Shown piece by piece: positions 54,701-63,513 of a stretch of DNA of 64,000 bases; positions within the stretch are counted from its first letter, which is position 1, and each line of letters opens with the position of its first letter. The DNA comes from a virus. The stretch is taken from IMG/VR virus record IMGVR_UViG_3300046328_000506, positions 1 through 64,000 of that record; one strand, written 5' to 3'. Position numbers and translations under genes: made by a program. A model generated the notes under the pieces. The model was not told the origin of the DNA, made no database searches, and worked only from the letters and a program-made list of their open reading frames with translations.

Positions 54701-56174
54701 TGTTTGTTACAGTTGAATCAATACCACGTAAAGGGAACACTGTACTGTAACTCCCATCTTTCATTTTAAACACTATACCAAATACATAACTTTCAGCACC
54801 CCAATAACCTAATTGGTAATAAATATTTTTTGGAGAGTAATAACCTGCACCATACGAACCGTTAGGATTTTTATAATCAATAGGAAGTGTTACTTGAAAT
54901 GTGCCACCAGAATAATCATTGTCGTATCCTGGAACTACTAACTTTTTAGTATCATAATATGTTTTTATTGTAGAAGCATACTCAAAAAACTCTTTGTAAT
55001 CGTAGAATTTATTTTTAATATTAGCAGCAAACAGTCTTCCTGCTACTTGTGTCATTGTTCTGAATGTATCTATTGAAGCATTGTTTACAGATAGAGTTGT
55101 AATATCTAATACTTGTGTTCTCTCTGTACCTGTATGCTCAAATCTTAAAGTATTCCCATCTGATATAAAGTATTTATTCTCTAATACAAAAGCGTTGTTA
55201 ATAGATTCTAAATCCCCAGCTTTATAAACATAAGATACTTTTACATAAGAATAGCTTTCATCTAAGTTACCTAAGATTAATACATTAGATTTATTTGTAG
55301 ATTCATTTGGTTGCCCTCCACGTATATTAGTCATAGCATTACCAAAATACACGCTACAATCAAAACTCTCACCAATTATATCTGTGCAATTCCCATCTTG
55401 GGTACACAATTGAAAGTAGTATTTATAATTACCAGCAGGTAAAGAACCTGTGCCTTGACTATCTAAATCAATATTTAATATCTTTTTGGTAGTTAGGATT
55501 AGATTTAATGTATTATCCCAATTTAATCTATTGTATAAATTAGAATCGTCATTGCCAATTCTATCCCTTATGACATATTTATTAGCTGGTAATACTGAAA
55601 ATCTACTATTTAAAGTTCTTGGTTTATTAAAGTTATCTGTAAAGATAATGTTTACTGAGTTATCATATACAGGTTGTATCTCTACTTCTAACGGTTTATC
55701 TATCTGAAAATTAAAGTAGATAGAATTAAAATCATTTATGTAATCTGTTTTAGGTACTCCATTAGGGTCAATATTATCCCCTAAATAATTCTTTAGTGGT
55801 TTATAGTTATATTCTAAATAGCCGTATTTATCACCATCTACCCAAGTTTCACCATCAATATTTGTAAAGCTATCATAATTAGGGGAAGGAAAACTCCCAA
55901 CTTCACCTCTCCCTGTAAATCTAAAATTAACGTATTCAGCACTTAGTATATAACAAATACCATTATAAGTCTTATTTCCAACAGGTACATAGTTTGGTTT
56001 TAATAATGTAGTATATTCATTACCCAATGGTGTTTGAATTATTAATTCATTACCATTGTGAGTTACAAAGTATAAATTTTCAGCGTAAGTTACAACATTA
56101 TCAGGTGTTTGATAGACTGGAAAATCCATCTTCATTCCTTCATTAAACGTGTTTTGTATTGGAATTTTTGGCAT
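51768..56174 (-). CDS. Tail stabilisation ('muzzle') protein
   Basis: The 1,468-residue protein has the N-terminus typical of crAss-like tail stabilisation proteins (NTFNEGMKMDFPVYQTPDN, then VVTYAENLY), which resemble P22 gp10 and T7 gp12 type tail nozzle subunits. Almost the entire rest is beta-rich, N/D/Y-rich sequence with repeated strand-turn units; there is no enzymatic motif. In the structurally characterised crAss-like virion this protein closes the tail tube. It overlaps the upstream gene by 32 bases and is followed by cargo genes, as expected. Confidence 0.7.
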   Translation of the reverse strand: MPKIPIQNTFNEGMKMDFPVYQTPDNVVTYAENLYFVTHNGNELIIQTPLGNEYTTLLKPNYVPVGNKTYNGICYILSAEYVNFRFTGRGEVGSFPSPNYDSFTNIDGETWVDGDKYGYLEYNYKPLKNYLGDNIDPNGVPKTDYINDFNSIYFNFQIDKPLEVEIQPVYDNSVNIIFTDNFNKPRTLNSRFSVLPANKYVIRDRIGNDDSNLYNRLNWDNTLNLILTTKKILNIDLDSQGTGSLPAGNYKYYFQLCTQDGNCTDIIGESFDCSVYFGNAMTNIRGGQPNESTNKSNVLILGNLDESYSYVKVSYVYKAGDLESINNAFVLENKYFISDGNTLRFEHTGTERTQVLDITTLSVNNASIDTFRTMTQVAGRLFAANIKNKFYDYKEFFEYASTIKTYYDTKKLVVPGYDNDYSGGTFQVTLPIDYKNPNGSYGAGYYSPKNIYYQLGYWGAESYVFGIVFKMKDGSYSTVFPLRGIDSTVTNTYSNTTLNTDDPFDETTGENINGIFRFPTRDTVPLSDELYYANMLYPTFEIPTPPQAILDDTLGFMIVRCKKKSNIITQGYIIDTLPIPFLDAPNDNVNFIMDYEFNDTNYKLIPSVDWLLESHLATHDDDDLPPDGKDYFQEFLYKFVYPMSAPNSAYLRTDVVNKNFALISPDLLLNSEKLVSSLEANSDVKMKLLSAISMQYAIASQSKFFDATNGNGSTDLITTSGGFSLYKPILHTPYNQLLTAKNYFQINNQYTYNAGRFSSKMYLVSAPNLRDTFLRLDDNEYRVNEPTNGNANFRLSFDSYIGISVENQTNLFQHTTYQEPIAKTSSFVVYNGKVRNPIYEEDYVYPIVGKTVSKPLAYLVNLYQDGTNNPNGYYPTPQLFDLYKPEYETFFPITKEMYWDNAKALEVNSNASQFTSLENERLLRPDGRLEGFNGDNYIGTSFRKLYWNNIDLTEVLEKSSQESNLGLSLQLLTESNFNPGLRTDNLYSVDESEKRSFLPYYTKGNYGGENAGNVWKKSKLPETTVSNKGYSDSSSGKNYIALKSDNPFIEDRFDTRIIYSELYTSNSFVDGYRKFAPIARQDYQKHLGAIVAIKNLNGQLICVFENGLHSIPVNQRRQSFSDAVGSVFIESAGVLPPVGETRTISELYGSKWQWSILNTDNTVYGVDIDKGKIWQFTGDSLKLISDFNVQSFLRSINDRFQGQVSTWFKHDIRTYYDVKKNDVIFSFLSEKPNNTCGTIDLTEIIPFECPVVEYNNNVITITGGREGSTKIIKTPVECFDDDSFKTLVYFEMSDKWQTFLPYSPHMMFTLYDKLFSFPYKQDTIRNTIWKHESPNVPYCNYYNEQDNFVFEFVVTKDTTIHQVFNNLMIVSNESPPTKIEMTTDNDTYEMLINLRDNTDYFSIYKSNTYYKENHYYITIQKENDDIHKQSFFKNKRVRDKYCKFRITYPGDKYTQVQRIITTILQSFS

Positions 56175-57276
56175 ATTGTTTTTTTCTATCTAATGTTCTT
56201 TTTTTAATATTATTATATGCAGTTTTACCTAACCATCTGTATATTCTAAATGAAAAATCACTTGTTTTAAAGAATAATGGTCTCATTTTTACTACACTAC
56301 TACACAATTTAGATAAAGCTACCATAAAAAATCTAACTAATTTCTCATAGTTTAACAAATGATACTTTTTAAGTGCATGTACTTTTTGAGCATAGTATTC
56401 TATATGCTTCTCAAAAGGTGCTATCTCATTTGTAAATAGTTTATCGTTATTTTCTATAATACTTATTTGTGTTTGTTGTTCAATTATTCTTTTATTAGCA
56501 GATGTTTTCTTAGAATACTCTAAATTAAACTTTCTCCTAACTCTAACTTTTTTAGGTCTTTTTAATTCTTTACTGTATAATGTCCAATCATTTACTATTT
56601 CTTTGTAAGGTAAAAAATTAAATTGACCAGTATTCATTTTATCAACTAATTTTTTATACATATTCCTTGATACATCCACTCTATACCTATGTGTAATTGG
56701 GAATAAATATTTATCAACTCTCTTAGCTATGTGCATTTGAAATGTATAATACTTAAATTTAGTCTTAAATAAATCTACATCTTTATACACACGTTTAGCT
56801 TGTCTTTTTCTTTGTAGCTCTATGTCAGGTATTGCTCTTACACACAATTCTGCTTTAAATTTTGTAGGCAAGATAAATTTTCCCCCATTTTCAATTAAAT
56901 CTTCAAACACTACTTCAAAAAAATCACATAATAAAGATTTACCAACAGCTTTTGGAGAGTTTGCCCTAAATATAGTTCTAAATCTTTTAGTCTTTCTACC
57001 ATTAATAATTTCAGGTCTTTCAATTATTAATAGTTTTTTATAGTTAGTTGGGAATATAGATTCATTCCTTGTTAAATCAGAATAATCATATATCATATTA
57101 TTCCTTAATAACTCTGCTTTTACATTTGGAGTAAGCCTTTCAACTGATTTATGTAAAACACTTTTCCGAATAAGTGCTTCAATAGCTGCATTTGAAAACT
57201 TATTTAAACTTTTATAAAATTCCCTTCTTGCATTTAAGTCATTTATCTGTTTATCTGTTAATCCTTTTCTGTCCAC
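56143..57276 (-). CDS. Conserved crAss-like structural-region protein, HU/IHF-like part possible
   Basis: The 377-residue protein starts at GTG 57276, overlapping the stop of the 44-residue gene by one base. An N-terminal helical part leads to a segment (about 105-165, LLCDFFEVVFEDLIENGGKF, then ILPTKFKAEL) with the helix-then-strand pattern of HU/IHF-like DNA-binding proteins, which occur in this genome region of crAss-like phages. The rest is very basic (RRKFNLEYSKK, KRVYKDVD). DNA binding in the tail or head is plausible. The HU/IHF call is tentative. Confidence 0.45.
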   Translation of the reverse strand: MDRKGLTDKQINDLNARREFYKSLNKFSNAAIEALIRKSVLHKSVERLTPNVKAELLRNNMIYDYSDLTRNESIFPTNYKKLLIIERPEIINGRKTKRFRTIFRANSPKAVGKSLLCDFFEVVFEDLIENGGKFILPTKFKAELCVRAIPDIELQRKRQAKRVYKDVDLFKTKFKYYTFQMHIAKRVDKYLFPITHRYRVDVSRNMYKKLVDKMNTGQFNFLPYKEIVNDWTLYSKELKRPKKVRVRRKFNLEYSKKTSANKRIIEQQTQISIIENNDKLFTNEIAPFEKHIEYYAQKVHALKKYHLLNYEKLVRFFMVALSKLCSSVVKMRPLFFKTSDFSFRIYRWLGKTAYNNIKKRTLDRKKQYAKNSNTKHV

Positions 57277-57410
57277 TATAACATTCCTTTTATTGTTGAT
57301 TTATCTTTTGCATCTTTATATAAAGTACAAAGTAATATTTTGTATTCTACACCACTTAAAGGTTTTGACTTCTTTATACTTTCAATAATCTTTAACAATT
57401 CTTTATTCAT
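57276..57410 (-). CDS. 44-residue small protein between ring and HU/IHF-like genes
   Basis: The frame ATG 57410 to TAG 57276 overlaps the neighbouring stop and start by one base each (TAATG upstream, TAGTG downstream). That is strong evidence for translation of this short gene. The product is a charged helical peptide (LLKIIESIKKSKPLSG). The function is unknown; it may couple translation of the gene below. Confidence 0.55.
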   Translation of the reverse strand: MNKELLKIIESIKKSKPLSGVEYKILLCTLYKDAKDKSTIKGML

Positions 57411-58180
57411 TACTGATTAAATTTATAATCTTGATTGTAAAACTTTCTATTGAAAGAACTTAGTCTATTCAATATACTATCTATTGCATTTTGTGAGAAA
57501 TGTTCTGGTATTCTTGCTTGAACACATTCTTGTAACCAATTTTGTTTTGCTAATTGTACAGTCTGTCCTAACGGTAAACCCATAAATGCTTGCTTTTGCT
57601 TATCTAAATAATTACAGTAGTAAGCTATCGCTACAGCTTCTTTTTCTGTAACTTTCATAAAACCTTCTTCATCTGCTAAATATCCTCTATAAATAACATT
57701 TAACATTCTGTGTTCTGTATAATTCTTAACAGTTCCGGGTGTTAATTGATTAGCATATTGGTAATCTAATACTATTTTGTTATCTACAAATGTATAGTTA
57801 GTAAACTTACCAAAAGGAAATAAGTTAGATTTGTCTAATCTTCCCAATATATAATAGCCACGAATAGCATAGAAATAAGGAAAGTATGCTTGTAATTGTG
57901 GATTTAAGAATATCTCTGAGGTTAAATAACTATTGTATGTAATATCGTCAAATGTTACAGCTTCAATAGCACCTACATTACAAGGCAACTCTACCACACC
58001 GTCTACAATAGCCCCCCTATGTAAGAATATATCATAGTGAACATTCCCTATTTTTTTTAATGCTATTGCTGCATTTTCTATAATATCATCTTCTTGCATA
58101 TCAATACCAAACAACCTTGTTAAGATTGGTTTAACTGATAATACTGAAACATAATTGTATGTACTATTATTCTCTATCAT
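57410..58180 (-). CDS. Putative tail ring / connector protein
   Basis: The 256-residue product has a helical start, then a beta segment YDIFLHRGAIVDGVVELPCNV with GAIEAVTF, then strands (YYILGRLDKSNLFPFGKF), then a conserved-looking helix EKEAVAIAYYCNYLDKQKQ and a C-terminal helix. This pattern is found in proteins annotated as tail tubular or ring proteins in crAss-like genomes and is comparable to P22 gp4 or T7 gp11 adaptors. Its place between the muzzle-side genes and the other connector supports this. The exact ring number cannot be given. Confidence 0.5.
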   Translation of the reverse strand: MIENNSTYNYVSVLSVKPILTRLFGIDMQEDDIIENAAIALKKIGNVHYDIFLHRGAIVDGVVELPCNVGAIEAVTFDDITYNSYLTSEIFLNPQLQAYFPYFYAIRGYYILGRLDKSNLFPFGKFTNYTFVDNKIVLDYQYANQLTPGTVKNYTEHRMLNVIYRGYLADEEGFMKVTEKEAVAIAYYCNYLDKQKQAFMGLPLGQTVQLAKQNWLQECVQARIPEHFSQNAIDSILNRLSSFNRKFYNQDYKFNQ

Positions 58181-58269
58181 TTGCGGTTTAAGCCCTTGTT
58201 TTTTTAGACTTATGTTTATATGTTTTTAAAAAAATAGTTGCTTAGAATCAATTTGTGAAAGAATTAAGG

Positions 58270-59034
58270 CTACCCTGTTACTAAGTTACCTTGTATATTA
58301 CCTTGTAGAACTTGCGGTACATTTGCTTTCCTATAATACCCTAAAAATTCTTGTGTAATACTTGTAATAATTTTATCTACAATAAACTCTGGTGCTGGGT
58401 ATGTATCATCATCACATATCTTAGAGCAATTAAAGAAATTCACATCTAACGGATTTTCAAAGATTGCTTCTATTGTTAAATACTTTATATTTTCTGTTGG
58501 TGGATTAAATAAAAACACATCGTAGAATATACCCGAACTTTCAAACTCTGTATTAATATATTCTGTTGGTTCAAATAATGTTGTAGCTAATATAGAAGTA
58601 TCTACCCAAGCATAAGGTCTGTGTGATGTTTTAAGGCTATATTGATGATATGCAAAAGTTGTATCATAGAATACTTTAAATGGTTTCATTCTATTTGGCG
58701 TACCCAAGTATAATACTGGGTCGGCAATAGCATTAGATAATCTTGGTATTCTAAAATGTTTAGCTGTTTCAAATCCCTTTACATGACAACATCTTTCTAT
58801 ATTTTGACAATCAAGCTCTATACAAGTTATTGATTGTTTTAATTTATTTAAAAAATCTAATTCAGATTTAGAAATAGAAATCTCTTTAAGTATAGTAGCT
58901 CTCCTTGTATTTATCATATACTTGATTTGCTCCATACTATATCCAAAATTGACATTACCAATAGCTCCTGTAATATTTTTTTGAATTGCGGATGCTATTT
59001 TCTTTAATGACCAAACTGTATTTAATGACTCCAT
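58270..59034 (-). CDS. Putative head-tail connector / ring protein with Cys cluster
   Basis: This 254-residue protein starts just downstream of the terminator for the head genes. It has N-terminal helices (SLKKIASAIQKN; KSELDFLNKLKQ), a cysteine-rich strand (CIELDCQNIERCC, about residues 71-83), beta strands in the middle, and a C-terminal helix (IITSITQEFLGYYRK), as in phage adaptor proteins that bind under the portal. The cluster of five Cys within 13 residues may bind metal. The role is inferred from context and fold pattern. Confidence 0.45.
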   Translation of the reverse strand: MESLNTVWSLKKIASAIQKNITGAIGNVNFGYSMEQIKYMINTRRATILKEISISKSELDFLNKLKQSITCIELDCQNIERCCHVKGFETAKHFRIPRLSNAIADPVLYLGTPNRMKPFKVFYDTTFAYHQYSLKTSHRPYAWVDTSILATTLFEPTEYINTEFESSGIFYDVFLFNPPTENIKYLTIEAIFENPLDVNFFNCSKICDDDTYPAPEFIVDKIITSITQEFLGYYRKANVPQVLQGNIQGNLVTG

Positions 59035-59067
59035 TTATCCTAATTTAATTTGTTCGTAAATATAAAC

Positions 59068-59100
59068 AAAAAAAGAGGAAGCCAAAGACTTCCCCCTTTT
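59068..59100 (-). terminator. Rho-independent terminator after the head gene block
   Basis: On the - strand, AAAAGGGGGAAG pairs with CTTCCTCTTTT around a 7-base loop; two positions that are mismatches on the + strand become G-U wobbles on the - strand RNA, and seven U follow. The hairpin begins 33 bases after the stop of the preceding structural gene, so it separates abundant head proteins from connector genes. Confidence 0.8.
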
Positions 59101-59132
59101 GTAAACTTAATTTCAATCTTAAATAAAAAATG

Positions 59133-60209
59133 TTATGCGTTTGTTTTGAACTGTGCAAGGGTACAACCATTTGTGTAAGTACCACCAACAACTGCGTTCC
59201 AAACTTCAGTTCCTGTACCTCTGTCAAAATAATCAGCTAATGAATCAATTTGAGTTTCTAATGCTGGTATGCTTTGATTAACCCAAATTACAAGTGTTTC
59301 TTCATCTGATGTTGAATTTGGGAAATAATTATGGAAATCTTTTCTATCCATAGTCATTGTAACCGCAAATTCTGTATAAAGATTACCTGCAATTGGAATT
59401 TGTGCTTGCTCACCTTTGTTTTGTGAAGCCCAACCACTTGCCCAATCTAAACCGAGCAAAGTACGTTTTGCAAATAGTTCGTCAAAAGTACCAAGACCAG
59501 GAGATTGTGCTTGTGTTGTTGTTGGATTAAACACTGTTACATAAGCAGATGATTGATTATCAACACCAGTAACACTAAATTTTTCAAAGTATTGGTATGG
59601 CGTAAGTGTTTCAAAGTTTACATCTGAAATAGAAGTATAAGAACGAACAGGCTGAGTTAAAGCTGATGCCAAAATTGCAGAGAATGTAGTGCCATCATTA
59701 TACGTACCAGATACAGTAGCACCAGATACAGGGGCAACCGTAAAGTTAGGGTTTTTTACACCACGAGCTCTGTAAGTATAAGTGATTGTGTTTACCATCT
59801 TAGCCAAGAATGTAGCCGCAGTTTCGCCAGTTGTGATATTAATCTCAAAAGGTCTCTGTCTGAAATTAGTCATTCTCTTAGTTTGGTACTGTGCTTCCCA
59901 ATGTGTATCAACAACATTAAAAGTTAAATAAACTTTTGTGTTTGCTGGAATTGTACCTGTTACAGTAATTTCAGCAGCAGTTGCAGCAGTTACATTTACT
60001 ACGTGTGTTGTGCCAACTTTACCACGAGAACCACTTACTCTTGTTACTTTGTTAAAAGGAATACCTGTTGAAGTGTATCCTAATAACCCACCTATAAACA
60101 AATTATCACCAAGCAATGCTGTCGAAGCTGCTTGTGATGCTCCTAATGTATAATCAATAGGAAAATTTGTTAGGTCATTAATTAGAAGTGTTTTTGTTAC
60201 GTTAAACAT
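59133..60209 (-). CDS. Beta-rich virion structural protein (auxiliary capsid or tail candidate)
   Basis: The 358-residue protein is low in charge, rich in T, V, G and N, and mostly predicted beta. Segments of note are GYTSTGIPFNKVTRVSGSRG near residue 50, WEAQYQTKRMTNFRQRPFE and YFEKFSVTGV; the C-terminus ends GCTLAQFKTNA. It closes the transcription unit that begins with the scaffold-like and major capsid genes and is directly before the terminator, as expected for an abundant virion component. Auxiliary capsid and tail roles are both possible. Confidence 0.5.
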   Translation of the reverse strand: MFNVTKTLLINDLTNFPIDYTLGASQAASTALLGDNLFIGGLLGYTSTGIPFNKVTRVSGSRGKVGTTHVVNVTAATAAEITVTGTIPANTKVYLTFNVVDTHWEAQYQTKRMTNFRQRPFEINITTGETAATFLAKMVNTITYTYRARGVKNPNFTVAPVSGATVSGTYNDGTTFSAILASALTQPVRSYTSISDVNFETLTPYQYFEKFSVTGVDNQSSAYVTVFNPTTTQAQSPGLGTFDELFAKRTLLGLDWASGWASQNKGEQAQIPIAGNLYTEFAVTMTMDRKDFHNYFPNSTSDEETLVIWVNQSIPALETQIDSLADYFDRGTGTEVWNAVVGGTYTNGCTLAQFKTNA

Positions 60210-60286
60210 ATTGTTTTTTTGTTGTTTTGTGTGTGAGACAAGTCTTTTGGTTATTTACTTATCTAAATTGTTTATAAAGATAGGAG

Positions 60287-61054
60287 TTATTGTTGAACTT
60301 GTATTGATTGGTTAATCGGTATATTACTTTGTAACCTTTCATTAACTTGTTGCTCAAATGATAATGCTACATATTTCTTAACTATCTCATTACATACATA
60401 ATTTGGAAATTCAAATACTGTACTTTCATCAATAGCTGTGGTTCTAAATAAATCTAATTGCTGATAAGTTAAAGTATATTTATTTGGCTCTTTTAAATAC
60501 CTCATACCAAGCTCATCTATTGTAGTATTTGTACCTAAATTCCCAACAATAATTTCTACCCAACCTTTTGTTGAGGAAGTTTCTACACTCTCATCATCTG
60601 AATAAATATGGTAATAAAGGCGTTCTTCTTTCCAACTAGGCTTATCAAATTCATTCATCTCAACAAATGGATACATATCATCATTTGCTTTCTTTACAGA
60701 TATAGGGTTAGATACAGTAAATTGTCCTGGTACTATTTTACCACAATCTAATTTAGGAAAACGGACTTTAACATATACATTTGTTAAATGCCAATAATTT
60801 AATGGTAATAATACTCTATATGAATTAGTGTAACTACCCACAGTTAAGTCTGCACTTCTTTTAACAACTTGCCGCTTAATTGCTTGCAAGTAATCAGTTG
60901 TTTGCTGTGTAGTCTCAAATGTATTGTACGCAATGTTAGCACATTCCTGTATAGATTTGTTTAAATAATAGTTGAACTCAAATAAAGATTGAGTTGGAGC
61001 TTCCTCTTTATTGAGTTCAACAAGTACATTTCCATAAAATTCAAGTATAGTCAT
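60287..61054 (-). CDS. Putative head-tail ring / adaptor protein
   Basis: The 255-residue product has two N-terminal helices (YYLNKSIQECANIAYN), a beta middle (YRVLLPLNYWHLTNVYV, ITVGNLGTN-type strands), the motif MRYLKEPNKYTLT, and a C-terminal helix FPNYVCNEIVKKYVALSFEQ. Strand-YLKxP-strand followed by a terminal helix is seen in adaptor proteins such as P22 gp4 or T7 gp11. It is coupled by a one-base overlap to the gene upstream. The assignment is by pattern. Confidence 0.45.
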   Translation of the reverse strand: MTILEFYGNVLVELNKEEAPTQSLFEFNYYLNKSIQECANIAYNTFETTQQTTDYLQAIKRQVVKRSADLTVGSYTNSYRVLLPLNYWHLTNVYVKVRFPKLDCGKIVPGQFTVSNPISVKKANDDMYPFVEMNEFDKPSWKEERLYYHIYSDDESVETSSTKGWVEIIVGNLGTNTTIDELGMRYLKEPNKYTLTYQQLDLFRTTAIDESTVFEFPNYVCNEIVKKYVALSFEQQVNERLQSNIPINQSIQVQQ

Positions 61055-61941
61055 TATTTACGTTTTGCAGGTGCTTTTGGAGAAGCTGTGTTAAAATCAC
61101 TTTCTCCTGATAAATATGTTGCTTGAAAACTATTAATATCGTCTTGTTTGTAATACTCTGAATTTACACTCATTGTAATAAGTCTTGTTATATCAACATT
61201 CTTATCACGCTTCATAAATTCTAAAATACCATCATCAGTTGCCCCTAATAATGTTTCACCATATTTCCATATACCATCTTCCATACGAATTGTGCCTTTT
61301 TGTTTTGCTTTTTGCAATAACACTTTCATTTGTAAATCTGGGTCAGCAAATACTGATAAAATTATATCTGGATTTTTTGCAGCAGTTTCGTACATAAGTT
61401 GTTTGATTTGGTCAGGTAAAAACCCACCCATATCTTCTGATGTAACGAGTTGTGCTTTGTATCTTAACTCTGTATCTGATTCATTTTTAATCATGTACTG
61501 AGCATTGATTACTTTTTCTTGTCTTGCAACAAGTCTCTTTTCTTCACGACCTTCTATGTGAATAACAAATTGACCACTATCTCTACCCATACCCTTAGCT
61601 TCTTGTAAAGACATAGCTACTTTTGGGTGATGCTTAATCCAAGCCCAACGATTTCTCTCCATTGGTTTAGCTAAGTTTAATACAGCACCATCTCTCAATT
61701 CAAATTCTGACTCTGGTGTTTGTACACCACTTGCTCCCACTTGCTTAATTCTTTCTTCCCAATCATTACCAATACCTAAATATTCGTTTTGGTATCTTGA
61801 ATAAACTGGTTTAATAATACACTTTCTCTCTTTGTATTTCAAAGACCTAAACTCTACCATTTGAGATGGGTTATTCTCAATATCATAGATAACTTTTTCT
61901 CTTGCTGTCATAGCAGCATACTCTAATTCTGAATTACTCAT
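61054..61941 (-). CDS. Conserved structural-region protein downstream of the capsid gene
   Basis: I choose ATG 61941 (295 residues). A longer start at 61992 lies inside a 13-bp hairpin, whereas the shorter one has an A-rich upstream region typical of Bacteroidota translation starts. The protein is charged and helical with an EEKRLVARQEKVINAQYM-like middle and a C-terminal WKYGETLLGATDDGILEFM segment, ending in a basic PKAPAKRK tail. The C-terminal KAPAKRK is a typical disordered tail. It is probably a head or connector-associated protein; the family is not certain. Confidence 0.5.
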   Translation of the reverse strand: MSNSELEYAAMTAREKVIYDIENNPSQMVEFRSLKYKERKCIIKPVYSRYQNEYLGIGNDWEERIKQVGASGVQTPESEFELRDGAVLNLAKPMERNRWAWIKHHPKVAMSLQEAKGMGRDSGQFVIHIEGREEKRLVARQEKVINAQYMIKNESDTELRYKAQLVTSEDMGGFLPDQIKQLMYETAAKNPDIILSVFADPDLQMKVLLQKAKQKGTIRMEDGIWKYGETLLGATDDGILEFMKRDKNVDITRLITMSVNSEYYKQDDINSFQATYLSGESDFNTASPKAPAKRK

Positions 61942-61976
61942 TTGTCTTTTATTGTTTGTTTGTGTTAAATAAATTA

Positions 61977-62022
61977 TATAAGATTGTACCAAGTGAACTA
62001 TTCTACTCAGTACAATCTTATA
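61977..62022 (-). promoter_or_regulatory. Perfect 13-bp hairpin after the major capsid gene
   Basis: TATAAGATTGTAC (61977-61989) and GTACAATCTTATA (62010-62022) pair completely around 20 bases. The element sits 13 bases after the capsid stop. No U-run follows, so it is probably an mRNA-stabilising or partial-termination structure rather than a full terminator. Confidence 0.65.
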
Positions 62023-62035
62023 TTTATGTGTTAGT

Positions 62036-63484
62036 TTAGCCTATTACAGCCTCTTGCAAAATTGCTGCTTTGTATGGGTTACGTACAATAGCACCTGTAT
62101 ATGTCATCATTTCCAACTGGCTACCTGCAATTGGCGTAGAGATTTGACCTGATGTTTTACCATCTAATCCACCCATACCAATTAATTCACCTGTAAGAAT
62201 ATCAATACCATGATACTTCAATGCCATAATGTTTGGTTCGCCATCTTTCTCGTCAATACCAGTATCAATACAGAAACCGAAACCAGTATCAGGATAATGC
62301 TCTGACAAAACTCTATCTGGCGCAAATGTAATCAAGTTACCACTAAATTCATACGTGTTGAATGTAGTTCCTACTTGCATGCCATCGGGAGATTCAGTTT
62401 CAACGGATTTAACGTTTACTTTCTTTCCAGCAGCCTTAGAGTAATACCAAGCACCAGCGATTGCAGATGTCTTCAATTCACCAATCATAGTTTCGTTGAA
62501 GTGTTCCCATAATGTTTTGTTACAAACAAATGTGAAGTGATTACCTGTAATCTTAGGTGTTTTGTTCGTGATTGATTTGAACATATTATTCAATTGTCTA
62601 ACCGACAAAGAACCTTGTGCATAATCAAATGTATCTGCAAACTTATTGATTTGTGTATAAACACCATCACCTGCGATGATAGGGTTGTTGTTACCGTAAT
62701 CAAATAGTGTTGATTGCAATTGGTCATTTACTGTGCTCTCACCAAAAATCATTACGTTGTTTACAGCATACAACAATTGTTGCATCATGTCTTCACGAAT
62801 TGGCTCCATTTTTACAAGCACTTGCTCATTGTTAAGTGTTGTTGCGTAATACTTTTCTTTCAAAGCATACTCACTTGAGAATGATGCAGATGTTCTTAGT
62901 GTTGTAACATAGTTTACGTGCTCTTCTACGTTAAAGTAAAATCTTGAAGAACCACTTTCAGACAATTCTGGGAAGATAGAATACATATAACGAGTTCTTC
63001 TACCAGTAGTCATAAACAAAGTGTCAATAAACCTTGCAGAATCACCACCTACTAAAGATACTGTGTACTCATACTCATTGTCGTTGATACGTACAGGTGC
63101 TTTGTTTACATACAACAACTGACCATTCTCCAACTTGAAAACGTCATTTTTATTGTAGTATTTCTTTTTAAGATAAACTGTTACCAATTTACCATTATCA
63201 CCTGTTGCTGTACAAGTCCTTGTAAAAGGGATTTCTACAATCTGGTTGTTTTTGATTCTCCAGCGTACTTGCTTAGATGATACAGACAATGTGCTTGAAG
63301 AGTCTTTCGATACTCCAAAGATGTTGCCTAATGCTTGTGTGATGTAAGGAAGGGTGTATTGTGGATATAGCTGCGTAACTTTTTCAAGCCTGTGAATATC
63401 TTGCCCCCACCATTTGTTCCACTCCAGGACTGTTCGCCTGTCAGAACCTAAGTTGTTTACCTCCGATGTACTAAGTAATCTCAT
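62036..63484 (-). CDS. Major capsid protein (HK97-fold, crAss-like)
   Basis: The 482-residue protein sits where the capsid gene of crAss-like phages is expected, between a scaffold-like gene and connector genes. Its length suits an HK97-fold capsid protein with an insertion domain. Visible parts include RWRIKNNQIVEIPFTRT, VYLKKKYYNKNDVFKLENG (a beta-hairpin region) and a C-terminal half with IDTGIDEKDGEPN and YHGIDILTGELIGMGG. There is no enzymatic motif. It should be the most abundant protein of the virion; a hairpin downstream may raise its transcript stability. Confidence 0.7.
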   Translation of the reverse strand: MRLLSTSEVNNLGSDRRTVLEWNKWWGQDIHRLEKVTQLYPQYTLPYITQALGNIFGVSKDSSSTLSVSSKQVRWRIKNNQIVEIPFTRTCTATGDNGKLVTVYLKKKYYNKNDVFKLENGQLLYVNKAPVRINDNEYEYTVSLVGGDSARFIDTLFMTTGRRTRYMYSIFPELSESGSSRFYFNVEEHVNYVTTLRTSASFSSEYALKEKYYATTLNNEQVLVKMEPIREDMMQQLLYAVNNVMIFGESTVNDQLQSTLFDYGNNNPIIAGDGVYTQINKFADTFDYAQGSLSVRQLNNMFKSITNKTPKITGNHFTFVCNKTLWEHFNETMIGELKTSAIAGAWYYSKAAGKKVNVKSVETESPDGMQVGTTFNTYEFSGNLITFAPDRVLSEHYPDTGFGFCIDTGIDEKDGEPNIMALKYHGIDILTGELIGMGGLDGKTSGQISTPIAGSQLEMMTYTGAIVRNPYKAAILQEAVIG

Positions 63485-63513
63485 TATTTGTTAGAATTGT
63501 GTTTAAATTAACG

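Noticed and set aside
61054-61992. Longer start (ATG 61992) for the gene after the capsid gene
   Set aside because: The first 17 codons begin at the edge of the hairpin loop and run through one arm of the 13-bp hairpin; ATG 61941 has a better upstream context.
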